Shown in pieces: positions 50,102-60,487 of a DNA stretch of 64,000 nucleotides. The DNA lies in NCBI GenBank assembly GCA_016192135.1, contig JACPUR010000017.1, forward strand, positions 186,001-250,000, in the 5' to 3' direction. The translations under genes were made by a program, and so were the position numbers. How positions within the stretch are numbered: the first letter of the stretch is position 1; each line of letters starts with the position of its first letter. The notes beneath the pieces were generated by a model. That model was not told the DNA's origin. It searched no databases and worked only from the letters and a program-made list of their open reading frames with translations. The stretch comes from Candidatus Tectomicrobia bacterium (GTDB taxonomy: Bacteria > UBA8248).

Positions 50102-52975
50102 ATGGCCACCGACTACAAGAAGCTCCTGAACCTCCCGAAGACCGCCTTCCCGATGAAGGCCGACCTCCCCCAGCGTGAACCCCGGATGCTCGCCGAGTGG
50201 GAGGGCGAGGGCCTCTACGCCCGGCTGCGCGCCGCCTCGAAGGGGAGGAAGAAGTACATCCTCCACGACGGCCCCCCCTACGCGAACGGCCACATCCACA
50301 TGGGGACGGCGCTGAACAAGGTCCTGAAGGACATCGTGGTGAAGTCGAAGCAGATGGCCGGCTTCGACGCTGCCTACGTCCCCGGCTGGGACTGCCACGG
50401 CCTGCCCATCGAGCACCAGGTGGACCGCGAGCTGGGCGCGCGCCGGTTCGAGGTGGGCCCGGTCGAGAAGCGCCGCCTCTGCCGCGCCTACGCCGACAAG
50501 TTCATCGGGGTCCAGCGCGGGGAGTTCAAGCGCCTGGGCGTCCTGGGGGACTGGGAGCGGCCCTACCTCACCATGAGCTACGAGTACGAGGCGGCCACCG
50601 TGCGCGAGCTGGCCCGCTTCATGGAGAAGGGGGGCGTCTACCGGGGACTCAAGCCCGTCCACTGGGCGCCCGGCCTGCGCACCGCCCTGGCCGAGGCCGA
50701 GGTGGAGTACCAGGAGGTCACGACGCCCACCGTCTACGTGCGCTTCCCGCTGACGGAGGCCCAGGCCGCCGAGTGGGAGGCGCACGTGCCCTCCCTCCGG
50801 GGCGTCCTCAAGGGGAAGCGGGCGAGCGTCCTTATCTGGACGACCACCCCCTGGACGCTGCCCGCCAATCTCGCCCTCGCCTTCCACGGGGAGCTCGGCT
50901 ACGCCGCCTTCCGGCACGGGGAGGAGGTCCTCATCTTCCACGAGCACTTCATGCCCCGCATGGCCGAGCTGGCCCGGAAGGAGGGAGACGCCGCCCCCTT
51001 CGAGAAGGTCGCCTCCTTCCCGGGCGGCGCCGTCGAGAAGCTCGCGGCGCGGCATCCCTGGATCGAGCGGGACTCCCTGGTGGTGCTGGCCGGCTACGTC
51101 ACCCTGGAGCAAGGGACGGGCGTGGTGCACACCGCCCCCGGCCACGGGCGGGAGGACTACGAGACCGGCATCCAGTACGGCCTCGAGGTCTACAGCCCGG
51201 TGGACGACGACGGGAAGTTCACCCCCGAGGTCGAGCACTTCGCCGGCCAGTTCGTCTTCGACGCCGACCCCAAGATCATCCAGTTGCTGCGGGAGCGGGG
51301 GAGGCTCCTCGCCGTCGAGGACTACACCCACCCCTACCCCCACGACTGGCGGAGCCACCGGCCCACCATCTTCCGGGCCACGCCCCAGTGGTTCATCTCG
51401 ATGGAGCACAACGATCTCCGCCGCCGCGCCCTGGCCGAGATCCGCAAGGTGAAGTGGGTGCCCCCCTGGGGCGAGGAGCGCATCTACGGGATGATCGAGA
51501 ACCGCCCCGACTGGTGCATCTCGCGCCAGCGCGCCTGGGGGGTGCCCATCGTGGCCTTCCACTGCGAGGGCTGCGGCCGGGTCGCCGCGGACCCCCAGGT
51601 GGCGCACCGCGTCGCCGACCGCATGGAGACCGAGAGCGGGGCCGACCTCTGGTTCGAGAAAGAGGCGGCCGATCTCCTCCCGCCGGGCTACAAGTGCCCC
51701 GGTTGCGGCGGCTCCTCCTTCCGGAAGGAGGGGGACATCCTCGACGTGTGGTTCGACTCGGGGGTGAGCCAGGCGGCCGTCCTGGAGAAGAACCCGGCGC
51801 TCGAATGGCCCTGCGACATGTACCTCGAGGGGAGCGACCAGCACCGCGGCTGGTTCCACAGCTCCCTCCTCGCCGCCGTCGGGGTGAAGGGCGCCGCCCC
51901 CTACCGCGAGGTGCTGACCCACGGCTACGTCGTGGACGGCCAGGGCCGCAAGATGAGCAAGAGCCTGGGCAACGCGATGGAGCCGGAGGAGGTCATCAAG
52001 AAGTACGGCGCCGAGGTGCTGCGCCTGTGGGTGGCGGGGGAGAACTACCGCGAGGACATCCGCATCTCCCCGCAGATCCTGGAGCGCCTGGCCGAGGCCT
52101 ACCGGCGCATCCGCAACACCTGCCGCTTCCTCCTGGGGAACCTCCAGGACTACGAGGCCTTCGACCCGAGGACGGATACGGTGCCCCTGGCCGGGCGCCC
52201 CGAGATCGACCGCTTCATCCTGAGCCGGCTGGACCGCCTCGTCGAGCGGGTGAGGCGCGCCTACGACGAGTACGAGTTCCACATGGTCTTCCACGCTCTC
52301 AACAACTTCTGCTCGGTGGACCTCTCGGCCTTCTACCTGGACGTAGTGAAGGACCGCGTCTACATCTCCCTCCCCCGTGACAAGGGCCGCCTCGCCGGCC
52401 TCAGCACCATGCACGAGATCCTGGACGCCCTCCTGCGCCTCATGGCCCCCGTCCTCTCCTTCACGGCGGAGGAGGCCTACCGCCTCACGCCTCGGATGTA
52501 CGGCAGCAGCATACATTTAGCACCATTTCCTGAGCATTCTGGCGCCGGCACTGGGATGACCTTTGAGGAATTGGAACTATATGCGCATTGGAACCCTCTC
52601 ATGCGTGTGCGTGGGGAAGTGCTGAAGGCTATCGAGCAGGTTCGCCAAAGCCAGCAAGGTAAGGGGAAAGGCAGTTCTCTGAATTATCAGGTGGAGCTTT
52701 TTGTCCCGAAGTTATTGCGAGAAGACATAGAGCCGGTCGCGGATCAAATGGCGGACGTATTCATTGTTTCCAAGGCATTCCTTGCACCCGCAGGAAAAGA
52801 AGCCCCTGCTGACGCTTTCGGGAGCGAAGAGATCGAGGGCCTGGCCGTCCTCGTCTCCGAGGCCCGGGGCAGGAAGTGCGCCATGTCCTGGAAGGTCACC
52901 GAGGACGTGGGCTCGGACCCGCGCTTCCCGGACCTCTCGGCCCGCTGCGCCCGCATCGCGGCGGCCGCCTCGTGA
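50102..52975 (+). CDS. ileS: Isoleucyl-tRNA synthetase, with an atypical low-GC C-terminal patch
   Basis: 957 residues. [20 protein letters not shown] contains the HIGH motif, WDCHGLPIE follows, the editing domain has [15 protein letters not shown], and [18 protein letters not shown] is the KMSKS loop. About 52505-52830 (C-terminal anticodon-binding region, [16 protein letters not shown] onwards) uses AT-rich codons unlike the rest, then native usage resumes. The C-terminal zinc finger of long IleS is reduced: only GRKCAMSW and LSARCARI remain. The protein frame stays intact. GTG of lspA overlaps its stop. Confidence 0.95.
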   Translation: MATDYKKLLNLPKTAFPMKADLPQREPRMLAEWEGEGLYARLRAASKGRKKYILHDGPPYANGHIHMGTALNKVLKDIVVKSKQMAGFDAAYVPGWDCHGLPIEHQVDRELGARRFEVGPVEKRRLCRAYADKFIGVQRGEFKRLGVLGDWERPYLTMSYEYEAATVRELARFMEKGGVYRGLKPVHWAPGLRTALAEAEVEYQEVTTPTVYVRFPLTEAQAAEWEAHVPSLRGVLKGKRASVLIWTTTPWTLPANLALAFHGELGYAAFRHGEEVLIFHEHFMPRMAELARKEGDAAPFEKVASFPGGAVEKLAARHPWIERDSLVVLAGYVTLEQGTGVVHTAPGHGREDYETGIQYGLEVYSPVDDDGKFTPEVEHFAGQFVFDADPKIIQLLRERGRLLAVEDYTHPYPHDWRSHRPTIFRATPQWFISMEHNDLRRRALAEIRKVKWVPPWGEERIYGMIENRPDWCISRQRAWGVPIVAFHCEGCGRVAADPQVAHRVADRMETESGADLWFEKEAADLLPPGYKCPGCGGSSFRKEGDILDVWFDSGVSQAAVLEKNPALEWPCDMYLEGSDQHRGWFHSSLLAAVGVKGAAPYREVLTHGYVVDGQGRKMSKSLGNAMEPEEVIKKYGAEVLRLWVAGENYREDIRISPQILERLAEAYRRIRNTCRFLLGNLQDYEAFDPRTDTVPLAGRPEIDRFILSRLDRLVERVRRAYDEYEFHMVFHALNNFCSVDLSAFYLDVVKDRVYISLPRDKGRLAGLSTMHEILDALLRLMAPVLSFTAEEAYRLTPRMYGSSIHLAPFPEHSGAGTGMTFEELELYAHWNPLMRVRGEVLKAIEQVRQSQQGKGKGSSLNYQVELFVPKLLREDIEPVADQMADVFIVSKAFLAPAGKEAPADAFGSEEIEGLAVLVSEARGRKCAMSWKVTEDVGSDPRFPDLSARCARIAAAAS

Positions 52976-53493
52976 GCCCTGAGCTTGTGGAGCGGCCGCG
53001 CCTGGGGCCCCTCTTCCTCTTCGCCGCGTGCTTCGCCCTGGCGGATCAGCTCCTGAAGTGGGCGGTCGCCGCCACCTTCCGGCTGGGGGAGAGCGTCGCC
53101 GTCGTCCCGGGCCTCCTCAACCTCACCTACCTGCGGAACCGGGGCGGGGCCTTCAGCCTCCTCGCGAGCCTGCCGGGGGCGTGGGGGAGGGTGTTCTTCC
53201 TCGTTGCCACGCTGATCGCCCTGGGCTTTGTCCTCTACCTCCACCGCTGCTCGCCCCCCGCCACCCGATGGGGGCGCTTCGGCCTGTGGACCATCTTCGG
53301 CGGCGGGATCGGGAACCTGATCGACCGCCTCCTCCACGGCGAGGTCATCGACTTCATCGACTTCCACTTCCGGGGCTGGCACTGGCCCGCCTTCAACCTC
53401 GCGGACTCGGGCATCACGGTGGGGGTGATCCTCCTCGCCGCCGACCTCTTCTTCAGCCGCGCCCCCGCGCCCCGCGACGGCGCGGAGGCCTGA
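52972..53493 (+). CDS. lspA: Lipoprotein signal peptidase (signal peptidase II)
   Basis: 173 residues with four membrane helices. [28 protein letters not shown], the catalytic Asp in [20 protein letters not shown] and the second in [12 protein letters not shown] are all present. It removes signal peptides from diacylglyceryl prolipoproteins in the inner membrane. GTG start, overlapping the ileS stop by four bases (GTGA); an ileS-lspA pair is a common bacterial arrangement. Confidence 0.95.
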   Translation: MSPELVERPRLGPLFLFAACFALADQLLKWAVAATFRLGESVAVVPGLLNLTYLRNRGGAFSLLASLPGAWGRVFFLVATLIALGFVLYLHRCSPPATRWGRFGLWTIFGGGIGNLIDRLLHGEVIDFIDFHFRGWHWPAFNLADSGITVGVILLAADLFFSRAPAPRDGAEA

Positions 53494-53506
53494 GCGGCCG
53501 GACGCC

Positions 53507-54475
53507 GTGGCGGGAGAGCTTCTTCACCTCATCTGCGCCGAGGGCGCCGCGCGCCTCGACGTCTTCCTGGCCTCCCGGCTCCCCGACCTCTCGCGCTCGC
53601 GCCTCCAGGCCCTCATCAAGGAGGGCCGGGTGCGGGTGAACGGCAGGCCCCCCGCCAAGGCGGGCCAGCCCGTGCCCGCCGGGGCGAGCATAGAGGTGGA
53701 GGTGCCGCCCCCCGAGCCCTCCTATCTCCTCCCCGAGGCCATCGCCCTCGACGTGCGCTACGAGGACGCCCACCTCCTCGTCGTGAACAAGCCGCCCGGC
53801 CTCGTCGTCCACCCCGGCGCGGGGCAGAAGACGGGCACCCTCGCGGCGGCGCTGCTGCACCACTGCCGGGGCCAGCTATCGGGCATCGGAGGAGTCGAGC
53901 GGCCCGGCATCGTCCACCGCCTGGACAAGGACACCTCGGGCCTCCTCCTCGCCGCCAAGACCGACCGCGCCCACCGAAGGCTCTCCGCGGACATGAAGGC
54001 CCGGCGCGTCCGCCGCGAGTATCTGGCGATCGTGCGCGGCGTCCCCGCCCGGGCGCAGGACGCGGTGGACGCCCCCATCGGCCGCCACTCCACCCGCCGC
54101 ACCGAGATGGCGGTCATCGAGCGGGGGAGACCCGCCGTCACGAGGTTCAAGGTGCGGGAGCGCTTCAAGGGGGCCGCCCTGCTGGAGGTCACCCTGGAGA
54201 CGGGGCGCACCCACCAGGTGCGGGTGCACCTGGCCCACATCGGCCACCCGGTGCTCGGGGACCCGGTCTATGGCCGGAGCCGGGTCGCCAAGAAGGGAGA
54301 GGAACTCCCGCCCGATCTCATCGCGCGCCAGGCGCTGCACGCCTTCAGGCTCCGCTTCACCCACCCCGAGACGGGGGAGGAGAAGGTGATAGAGGCCGCG
54401 CCCCCGGAGGATTTCATGCGGGCGGTGGAGCGGTTGCGGGGGCAGGGCTTTGACCCTGACGATTTCAAGATATAA
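53507..54475 (+). CDS. RluD-family 23S rRNA pseudouridine synthase
   Basis: 322 residues. An S4 RNA-binding domain (ARLDVFLASRLPDLSRSRLQALIKEGRVRVNG, about 12-60) precedes the catalytic domain with the active Asp in GIVHRLDKDTSGLLLAAKT (about residue 138), REYLAIVRG and TGRTHQVRVHLAHIGHPVLGDPVYG. RluD-type enzymes modify helix 69 of 23S rRNA. GTG start 13 bases after lspA. A promoter for the next gene is embedded in its 3' end. Confidence 0.93.
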   Translation: MAGELLHLICAEGAARLDVFLASRLPDLSRSRLQALIKEGRVRVNGRPPAKAGQPVPAGASIEVEVPPPEPSYLLPEAIALDVRYEDAHLLVVNKPPGLVVHPGAGQKTGTLAAALLHHCRGQLSGIGGVERPGIVHRLDKDTSGLLLAAKTDRAHRRLSADMKARRVRREYLAIVRGVPARAQDAVDAPIGRHSTRRTEMAVIERGRPAVTRFKVRERFKGAALLEVTLETGRTHQVRVHLAHIGHPVLGDPVYGRSRVAKKGEELPPDLIARQALHAFRLRFTHPETGEEKVIEAAPPEDFMRAVERLRGQGFDPDDFKI

Positions 54476-54476
54476 A
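54450..54476 (+). promoter_or_regulatory. Candidate promoter inside the end of the rluD-type gene
   Basis: TTGACC (54450-54455), 15 bases, TATAAA (54471-54476). Transcription would begin near 54483, about 50 bases before the cyclase start at 54534. The spacer is short, so strength is uncertain. Confidence 0.4.
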
Positions 54477-54533
54477 CTCGTCTTATCCTAATTGCCTTCC
54501 TTCGGGCTGGATTGTACCGGGGGGGGCGGGGGC

Positions 54534-57500
54534 ATGCGGTGTCCCCGGTGCCAAGCGGAGAACCGTGAAGGGCGGCGCTTCTGCGCCGAGTGCGGGGTTC
54601 CGCTCGCCCTCCCGTGCCCCTCTTGCGGCTTCTCGAACGAGCCCGGCGAGAAATTCTGCGGGGGGTGCGGCCAGCCCCTGGGTGCGGTCCCCCCAACCGC
54701 CGAGTCGAAGTTCGCCTCCCCCCGCTCCTACACCCCCAAGCATCTGGCCGAGAAGATCCTGACTTCCCGGAGCGCCCTCGAGGGGGAGCGCAAGCAGGTG
54801 ACGGTCTTTTTCTGCGACATCGCGAACTCCACACCATTGGCCGAGCGCCTGGGTCCCGAGGCGATGCACGCCCTGTTGAGCCGCTTCTTCGAAATGGCGC
54901 TGGATGAGGTCCACCGCTACGAGGGCACGCTCAACCAGTTCCTGGGGGATGGGTTCATGGCGCTCTTCGGCGCCCCCCTCGCTCACGAGGATCACGCCCG
55001 CGAGGCAATCCTCGCCGCTTTGGGAATTCAACGCGCCCTGCGCGAGGGCGGAGGCGACCTCGGGCTCCCATCCGGCGAGGGGTTGGCCCTGCGCATGGGG
55101 CTGAACACGGGATTCGTCGTGGTGGGGAAGATCGGCGACGACCTGCGCATGGACTACACGGCGGTCGGCGACACGACGAACGTGGCGGCCCGCCTCATGC
55201 AAGGGGCTGAGCCAGGGGGGATCGTGATCTCCGAGACGACCCACCGCCCGGTCGCGGGCTACTTCCACACCCGGCCCCTCGGAGCCCTCTCCCTCAAGGG
55301 GAAGGGCGGGGCGGTTCGCGCCTGGGAGGTGATTTCCGATCGGTCGGCCCGGACCCGCCTGGAGGTGGGGGCCGAGGAGGGGCTCACCCCCTTCGTGGGC
55401 CGGGAACGGGAGCTTCGGCTCCTCGCGGAGTGCTTCGAGAAGGCCAGGGCGGGGCACGGGCAGGTCGTCTTCATCGTGGGCGAGCCGGGCATCGGCAAGT
55501 CACGCCTGCTCCTGGAGTTCCGCCGACGGCTCGGAGAGGAAGCGACCTGGCTGGAGGGGCACGCCATCTCCTTCGGGCGCTCCATCGCCTTTCACCCCCT
55601 GACAGACCTCCTCAAGCGCACCTTCCGGATCGAGGAAGGGGACACCGAGGGCACGGTCGTGAAGAAGATCGAGGGGGGCGTCCTGCGCCTGGGTGACGAC
55701 CTCCGGCCGGCTCTGCCCTACTTGCGCTATCTCCTCTCGGTGGACCCGGGCGACCGCGCCGTCCTGGCCATGGACCCGCAGCAGCGCCGGGGGGAGGTCT
55801 TCGGCGCCCTGCGGCACCTGATGCTGCGGGCCTCCGAGGTGCGCCCCCAGGTGGTCGTGTACGAGGATCTCCACTGGATGGACAAGGCGACGGAGGAGTA
55901 CCTCCTCTTTATGGACGACAGCATCCCGGCCAGCCGGGTCCTGCGAATTCTCTCCTACCGCCCGGGCTACGCCCATCCCTTCGGGGACCGGACCTACCAC
56001 ACGCGGACCACCCTGGACGCCCTCCCGACCGGGGAGAGCGTGCAGATGGCCCAGGGGCTGCTGGCGGCGGAGAGCCTCCCGGAGGACCTCAAGGCCCTCA
56101 TCGTCCGGAAGGCCGAGGGGAACCCCTTCTTCGTCGAGGAGGTGGTCAAGGCCCTCAGGGAGGTCGGGGCCATCCAGCGGGATGGAGGAGGCTACGTCCT
56201 GGCGAAGCGGCTGGACGAGGTCGTCATCCCCGACACCATCCAGGACGTGATCATGGCCCGGATCGACCGGCTGGATGAGGCTCCCAAGAAGACCCTCCAG
56301 GTCGCCTCCGTGATCGGCCGGGAGTTCACCCGCCGCCTCCTGGACCGGCTCGCCGAGGTCCAGGAGCGGACCGAAGAGCTCCTGCGGGAGCTCAAGGCGA
56401 TCGAGCTGATCTACGAGAAGAGCCTCTTCCCCGAGCGGGCGTACATGTTCAAGCACGCCCTCACCCAGGATGTGGCGTACAACTCGCTGCTCCTCCAACG
56501 GCGGAAGGAACTTCATCGCCTGATCGGCCTGGCCATCGAGGAGCTCTACGCGGAGCGGCTGGCCGAGCAGTATGAGGTCCTCGCCCATCACTTCTCAAAG
56601 GCGGAAGAGCCGGCCAAGGCGGTCGAGTATCTGACGCGCTCCGCCGAGAAGGCCGCCGGAAGCTATGCCCATAGCGAGGCGGCCACAGCGCTGGAGGAGG
56701 CCCTCACTCACGCGGAGCGGCTCCCGGTTGAGGGACGAGATCGCCGCTTCCTGGAGTTGATCGTTCGCCGGGCGGAGTCCCTCCATTTCCTGGGCCGCCG
56801 CCAGCAGATTGTGGAACTCCTTCTCCAGCACCGCGACCGGCTGGAGCGGCTCCAGGATCCCGCGCTCGCCGGCCGGTACTATTTCTGGCTTGGCTGGGCC
56901 CATGCCTGGCTCGGACACCGGGCGGAGGCAGCCGAGAATTTGAGCAGAAGCCTCCAAGAGGCAACGCGGTCGGGCGACGAAGCCCTCATGGGGAGAGTCC
57001 ATCGCGCCCTTTGCCTGGAGTGCACCTATTCGGGGCGGCCGATGGATGAAGCGGTCGCCCATGGCCGGAAAGCGGTGTCGTTCCTGGAGCGGACCGACGA
57101 CCGCCTCTGGCTCAGCCAGGCTCTGTTCGCCCTGAGTTACTCCTACTACTACACCGGGGATTTTGACTCGGCCGTGGAGGTAGCGGCCCGTCTCGATGCC
57201 CTCGGAGAGGCCACGGGCGACCGCCGCGCCCGGGCCGAAGCGGCGATGGGCGGTCTCAGCTACGCCACCCGGGGAGACTGTGAGGCGGGGATTGAGGTGT
57301 GCCAGCGGGCCCTTGAGTTCGCGCCGGACCCTTTTGAGACCGCTTTCGCCCTCGCGTGCCTTGGCAAGGCGTATTCGGAAGCGGGGGACGCGGGCCGCGC
57401 GGTCCCCACGCTGGAGCAGGCCGTCGAGTTGGCAGACCGGGTGCGCTCCCTGCAGTGGCGCCAGTGGTTCCGGACGTGGCTGGGAGAAGCCTATCGCCTG

Positions 57501-57872
57501 GGAGGCCAGCTCGACAGGGCCCGGGAGGTGGCGCGCCAGACGTTGGAGGTCTGCACGGATGTCAAGTATTTGGTGGGGGTCGGTTTCTCGCATCAGGTCC
57601 TGGGACGGATCGCCCTGGCCGAGGGGGACCTGACGGAAACGTGGGGTCATCTCCAAGAGGCCCTCCGGACCTTCGCCGCAATCTGCTCGCGCTTCGAGCA
57701 GGGGCGCACCCACCTGGACCTCGCCGCGCTCGCCCACGCCCAGGGGAAGCGTGAAACCGTGGCGGTTCACCTTAAAGAGGCCCGTTCCCTTTTCATGGCG
57801 CTGCGCATTCCGAAGTATGTGGAGCGGACCGAGGTGCTCGCCAGGGAGCTTGGGCTGCCCATTTCAGGGTAA
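54534..57872 (+). CDS. Adenylate/guanylate cyclase with zinc ribbon, AAA ATPase and TPR region (second copy)
   Basis: 1112 residues. CPRCQAENREGRRFCAECG and CPSCGFSNEPGEKFCGGCG are N-terminal zinc ribbons. The class III cyclase domain (about 85-265) has VTVFFCDIANSTPLAERLG and FLGDGFMALFGAPLAHEDHA with both metal Asp residues, then MDYTAVGDTTNVAARLMQ. The ATPase has Walker A IVGEPGIGKSRLLLEF and EGNPFFVEEVVKALRE; the C-terminal ~500 residues are TPR-like. It is a paralogue of the protein at 22.2 kb. The ATG at 54534 follows a G-rich stretch; a TTG at 54492 is less likely. Confidence 0.9.
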   Translation: MRCPRCQAENREGRRFCAECGVPLALPCPSCGFSNEPGEKFCGGCGQPLGAVPPTAESKFASPRSYTPKHLAEKILTSRSALEGERKQVTVFFCDIANSTPLAERLGPEAMHALLSRFFEMALDEVHRYEGTLNQFLGDGFMALFGAPLAHEDHAREAILAALGIQRALREGGGDLGLPSGEGLALRMGLNTGFVVVGKIGDDLRMDYTAVGDTTNVAARLMQGAEPGGIVISETTHRPVAGYFHTRPLGALSLKGKGGAVRAWEVISDRSARTRLEVGAEEGLTPFVGRERELRLLAECFEKARAGHGQVVFIVGEPGIGKSRLLLEFRRRLGEEATWLEGHAISFGRSIAFHPLTDLLKRTFRIEEGDTEGTVVKKIEGGVLRLGDDLRPALPYLRYLLSVDPGDRAVLAMDPQQRRGEVFGALRHLMLRASEVRPQVVVYEDLHWMDKATEEYLLFMDDSIPASRVLRILSYRPGYAHPFGDRTYHTRTTLDALPTGESVQMAQGLLAAESLPEDLKALIVRKAEGNPFFVEEVVKALREVGAIQRDGGGYVLAKRLDEVVIPDTIQDVIMARIDRLDEAPKKTLQVASVIGREFTRRLLDRLAEVQERTEELLRELKAIELIYEKSLFPERAYMFKHALTQDVAYNSLLLQRRKELHRLIGLAIEELYAERLAEQYEVLAHHFSKAEEPAKAVEYLTRSAEKAAGSYAHSEAATALEEALTHAERLPVEGRDRRFLELIVRRAESLHFLGRRQQIVELLLQHRDRLERLQDPALAGRYYFWLGWAHAWLGHRAEAAENLSRSLQEATRSGDEALMGRVHRALCLECTYSGRPMDEAVAHGRKAVSFLERTDDRLWLSQALFALSYSYYYTGDFDSAVEVAARLDALGEATGDRRARAEAAMGGLSYATRGDCEAGIEVCQRALEFAPDPFETAFALACLGKAYSEAGDAGRAVPTLEQAVELADRVRSLQWRQWFRTWLGEAYRLGGQLDRAREVARQTLEVCTDVKYLVGVGFSHQVLGRIALAEGDLTETWGHLQEALRTFAAICSRFEQGRTHLDLAALAHAQGKRETVAVHLKEARSLFMALRIPKYVERTEVLARELGLPISG

Positions 57873-57992
57873 CCGGCCCGCCGACTCCCGGATCGAGTGG
57901 CGAAATAACCTTTCCCATCCTTGCCCCGCCCCCGGCCGCTGTGCCATAAGCAAAAGAGCCCTCCTCGCCGCATCCATGAGAGGTGACCGCCC

Positions 57993-59177
57993 ATGCGAGA
58001 TGTCGTCATCCTGAGCAGCGTCCGCACGGCCGCCGGCGCCTTCGGCGGGGCGCTGAAGGACCTCTCCGCGCCCCAGCTGGGCGCCGTGGCGGCGCGCGAG
58101 GCCATCCGCCGCTCGGGCGTCGCGCCCGAGCACTTCGACGAGACCGTCTTCGGGAACGGCTGGCAGGCCGGGGTGGGTCCCAACGCGGCGCGGCTCGTCT
58201 CGGTCCAGGCGGGGCTCCCCAAGGAGGTGCCCGCCTTCACGGTGAACAAGCGCTGCGGGTCGAGCTTGAAGGCCGCCGCGCTGGCGGCCCAGGCCATCCG
58301 CGCCGGGGACGCCGAGGTGGTGCTCGCCGGGGGCACCGAGAGCACGAGCGGCGTGCCCTACATCCTGCCGGGGGCCCGGTGGGGGGTGCGCTTCGGCCAC
58401 GCCGAGTTCCTGGACCTCATCTACAAGGACGGCTACATGGACCCGCTCTCGGGCCAGCTCATGGGCGCGACGGCGGAGAACCTGGCCGAGCGCTACAACC
58501 TCACGCGCGAGGAGCAGGACGCCTTCGCCCTCGAGAGCCAGGAGAAGGCCCTGGCCGCGCTCAAGGGCGGCCGCTTCGCCTCTGAGACCGTGGCGGTCGA
58601 GCTGCCGGGCAAGAAGGGGGAGCCCGCGGCCTTCGGGGCGGACGAGACCCCGCGCGAGGGGCTCTCGATGGAGAAGCTCGGCAGGCTCAAGCCCGTCTTC
58701 AACAAGGAGGGATCGGTCACGGCCGGGAACTCCTGCTGCCAGGCGGACGCGGCGGCGGCCCTCGTGGTGGCCTCGCGCGAGCAGGCCGAGGCGCTGGGCG
58801 CCCGGCCCATCGCCATTTTGCGCGGCTACGCCTCGACCGGGGTCGAGCCCAAGCACATGGGGCTGGGCCCGGTGACGGCCATTCCTAAGGCGCTGGAGCG
58901 CGCGGGCCTCGCGCTCGCCGACATGGACCTCGTCGAGGTGAACGAGGCCTTCGCCGCCCAGGTCATCGCCTGCGAGCGCGAGCTCAAGTGGGACCGCAAG
59001 AAGCTCAACGTGCACGGCGGGGCCATCGCCCTGGGCCATCCGGTGGGGGCGACCGGGGCCAAGCTCATCGCCACGGCGCTGAGCGCCCTGGAGCGGCGCG
59101 GCGGGGAGCTCGCCGTGGTGAGCGCCTGCATCGGGGGCGGCCAGGGGGTCGCGGTGGTGCTCCAGCGCGTGGCGTAG
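57993..59177 (+). CDS. Acetyl-CoA acetyltransferase (thiolase)
   Basis: 394 residues. The nucleophilic Cys is in VNKRCGSSLKAAALAAQ (about residue 88), NEAFAAQ, GGAIALGHPVGATGAKL and the second catalytic Cys in SACIGGGQG complete the thiolase signature. GNSCCQADAAAAL replaces the usual GNASGINDGAAAL, an unusual loop. It condenses or cleaves acetoacetyl-CoA. A hydroxyacyl-CoA dehydrogenase and an acyl-CoA dehydrogenase follow, suggesting short-chain acyl-CoA oxidation or its reverse. Confidence 0.94.
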   Translation: MRDVVILSSVRTAAGAFGGALKDLSAPQLGAVAAREAIRRSGVAPEHFDETVFGNGWQAGVGPNAARLVSVQAGLPKEVPAFTVNKRCGSSLKAAALAAQAIRAGDAEVVLAGGTESTSGVPYILPGARWGVRFGHAEFLDLIYKDGYMDPLSGQLMGATAENLAERYNLTREEQDAFALESQEKALAALKGGRFASETVAVELPGKKGEPAAFGADETPREGLSMEKLGRLKPVFNKEGSVTAGNSCCQADAAAALVVASREQAEALGARPIAILRGYASTGVEPKHMGLGPVTAIPKALERAGLALADMDLVEVNEAFAAQVIACERELKWDRKKLNVHGGAIALGHPVGATGAKLIATALSALERRGGELAVVSACIGGGQGVAVVLQRVA

Positions 59178-59277
59178 GGGGAGAATTTCCTCCAGGTTGC
59201 CTCGCCCGATAACCTGGAGGCGAATCCTGCCCTTCGTGCGGCGCGGCCCCCTCCCTCCCCGGGCGAGGGGGCGATTT

Positions 59278-59357
59278 GTAGGGGCGGTTCGCGAACCGCC
59301 CCTACGGCACGGCAGCGTGCCTCCCTCACCCCGGCCCTCTCCCAAAAGGAGAGGGAG
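59278..59357. repeat. GTAGGGGC palindrome plus CTCTCCC hairpin
   Basis: 59278-59305 is the perfect 28-bp palindrome with TTCGCGAA centre. 59323-59357 is CCCTCACCCCGGCCCTCTCCC-AAA-AGGAGAGGGAG, an unpaired member of the second repeat family. Confidence 0.65.
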
Positions 59358-59398
59358 AAGGGCGTACAGAGCCAGCGGCATGATGCAAGGGGTTCACC

Positions 59399-60262
59399 AT
59401 GGACGTCCGCAAGGCGATGGTGGTCGGGGCGGGGACGATGGGGGCGGGCATCGCCCAGCTCTTCGCCCAGAGCGGCATCCCGGTCCTGCTGACCGACTGG
59501 AGCGAGGACCTGGTGGCGAAGGCCGTGGCGGGGCTGGAGTCGCGCCTCGCCAAGCGGGTGGAGCAGGGGAAGCTCCAGGCCTCGGAGAAGGACGCCATCC
59601 TGGGGCGCATCGCGCGCGGGTCGGGCTGCGCCGGGGCCAAGGACGCGGACGTGGTCGTCGAGGCCGTGTTCGAGGACATGGGGATCAAGCGGAAGATCCT
59701 CGGCGAGCTGGACGGGCTGGCCCCGCCCCACGCCATCTTCGCCTCGAACACCACGTCGCTCTCCATCACCGAGATGGCCGCCGCCACGGCGCGCCCCGGG
59801 AAGGTGGTGGGGGTGCACTTCTTCAACCCGCCCCTCGTGATGAAGCTGGTCGAGATCATGCCGGGCCTGGCCACCGCCCCCGAGACGGTGGAGGCGGTGA
59901 AGGCCCTCGCCAGGCGGCTGGGGAAGGAGCCCGTCCTGGCGCGCTTCGACAGCCCGGCGGGCATCGGGAGCCGCATCCTGGCGGGGCTCTTGAACGAGGC
60001 GGTCGAGGTGTACGCCCAGGGCCTGGCCTCGGCCGAGGACATCGACAAGGCGATGAAGCTCGGCGCCGGGCTCCCGATGGGGCCGCTCGAGCTCATCGAC
60101 CTGATCGGGGTGGACATCCACCTCGCCAAGACCGAGACCCTCTTCCGGGAGCTGGGCGACCCGCGCTACCGGCCCAACTTCCTCCTGCGCAAGATGGTGC
60201 GGGCCGGGCATCTCGGGCGGAAGACGGGCCGGGGGTTCTTCACGTACGAGGGGAAGGGGTAA
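59399..60262 (+). CDS. 3-hydroxybutyryl-CoA dehydrogenase
   Basis: 287 residues, the size of a free short-chain enzyme. VVGAGTMGAGIAQLFAQSGIPVLLTD is the NAD-binding motif. VVVEAVFEDMGIKRKILGEL, FASNTTSLSITEMA, GVHFFNPPLVMKLVEI (catalytic His) and DSPAGIGSRIL with the C-terminal dimer domain follow. It interconverts 3-hydroxybutyryl-CoA and acetoacetyl-CoA, feeding the thiolase encoded upstream. Confidence 0.94.
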   Translation: MDVRKAMVVGAGTMGAGIAQLFAQSGIPVLLTDWSEDLVAKAVAGLESRLAKRVEQGKLQASEKDAILGRIARGSGCAGAKDADVVVEAVFEDMGIKRKILGELDGLAPPHAIFASNTTSLSITEMAAATARPGKVVGVHFFNPPLVMKLVEIMPGLATAPETVEAVKALARRLGKEPVLARFDSPAGIGSRILAGLLNEAVEVYAQGLASAEDIDKAMKLGAGLPMGPLELIDLIGVDIHLAKTETLFRELGDPRYRPNFLLRKMVRAGHLGRKTGRGFFTYEGKG

Positions 60263-60284
60263 CGTCGCGGGAATGCGGGATTGT

Positions 60285-60411
60285 GCAGGGGCGTTCCATG
60301 GAACGCCTTGCAAGTTTTTACCCTCTCCCTCCGGGAGAGGGTAGGGTGAGGGCGGGTTTGAACGGCGGATGGCTTTTCCCTCGCCCCATCCCTCTCACAG
60401 GGGGAGAGGGG
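60285..60411. repeat. Degenerate palindrome and paired CTCTCCC hairpins
   Basis: 60285-60311: GCAGGGGCGTTC-CAT-GGAACGCCTTGC. 60321-60352: CCCTCTCCC-TCC-GGGAGAGGG then TAGGGTGAGGG. 60378-60411: CCCTCGCCCCATCCCTCTC-ACAG-GGGGAGAGGGG. They fill the gap between the two dehydrogenase genes. Confidence 0.6.
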
Positions 60412-60487
60412 GCCGGGCGCGTCCTGATTCTTGCCGGTTCCATGGCAGCGTGAATGACTGCGTGATTTTTGGCCGCCGGAGGCCCGC

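Noticed and set aside
49892-52516. 874-codon minus-strand frame opposite ileS
   Set aside because: Shadow; it ends exactly where the ileS codon usage becomes AT-rich, which explains its length.
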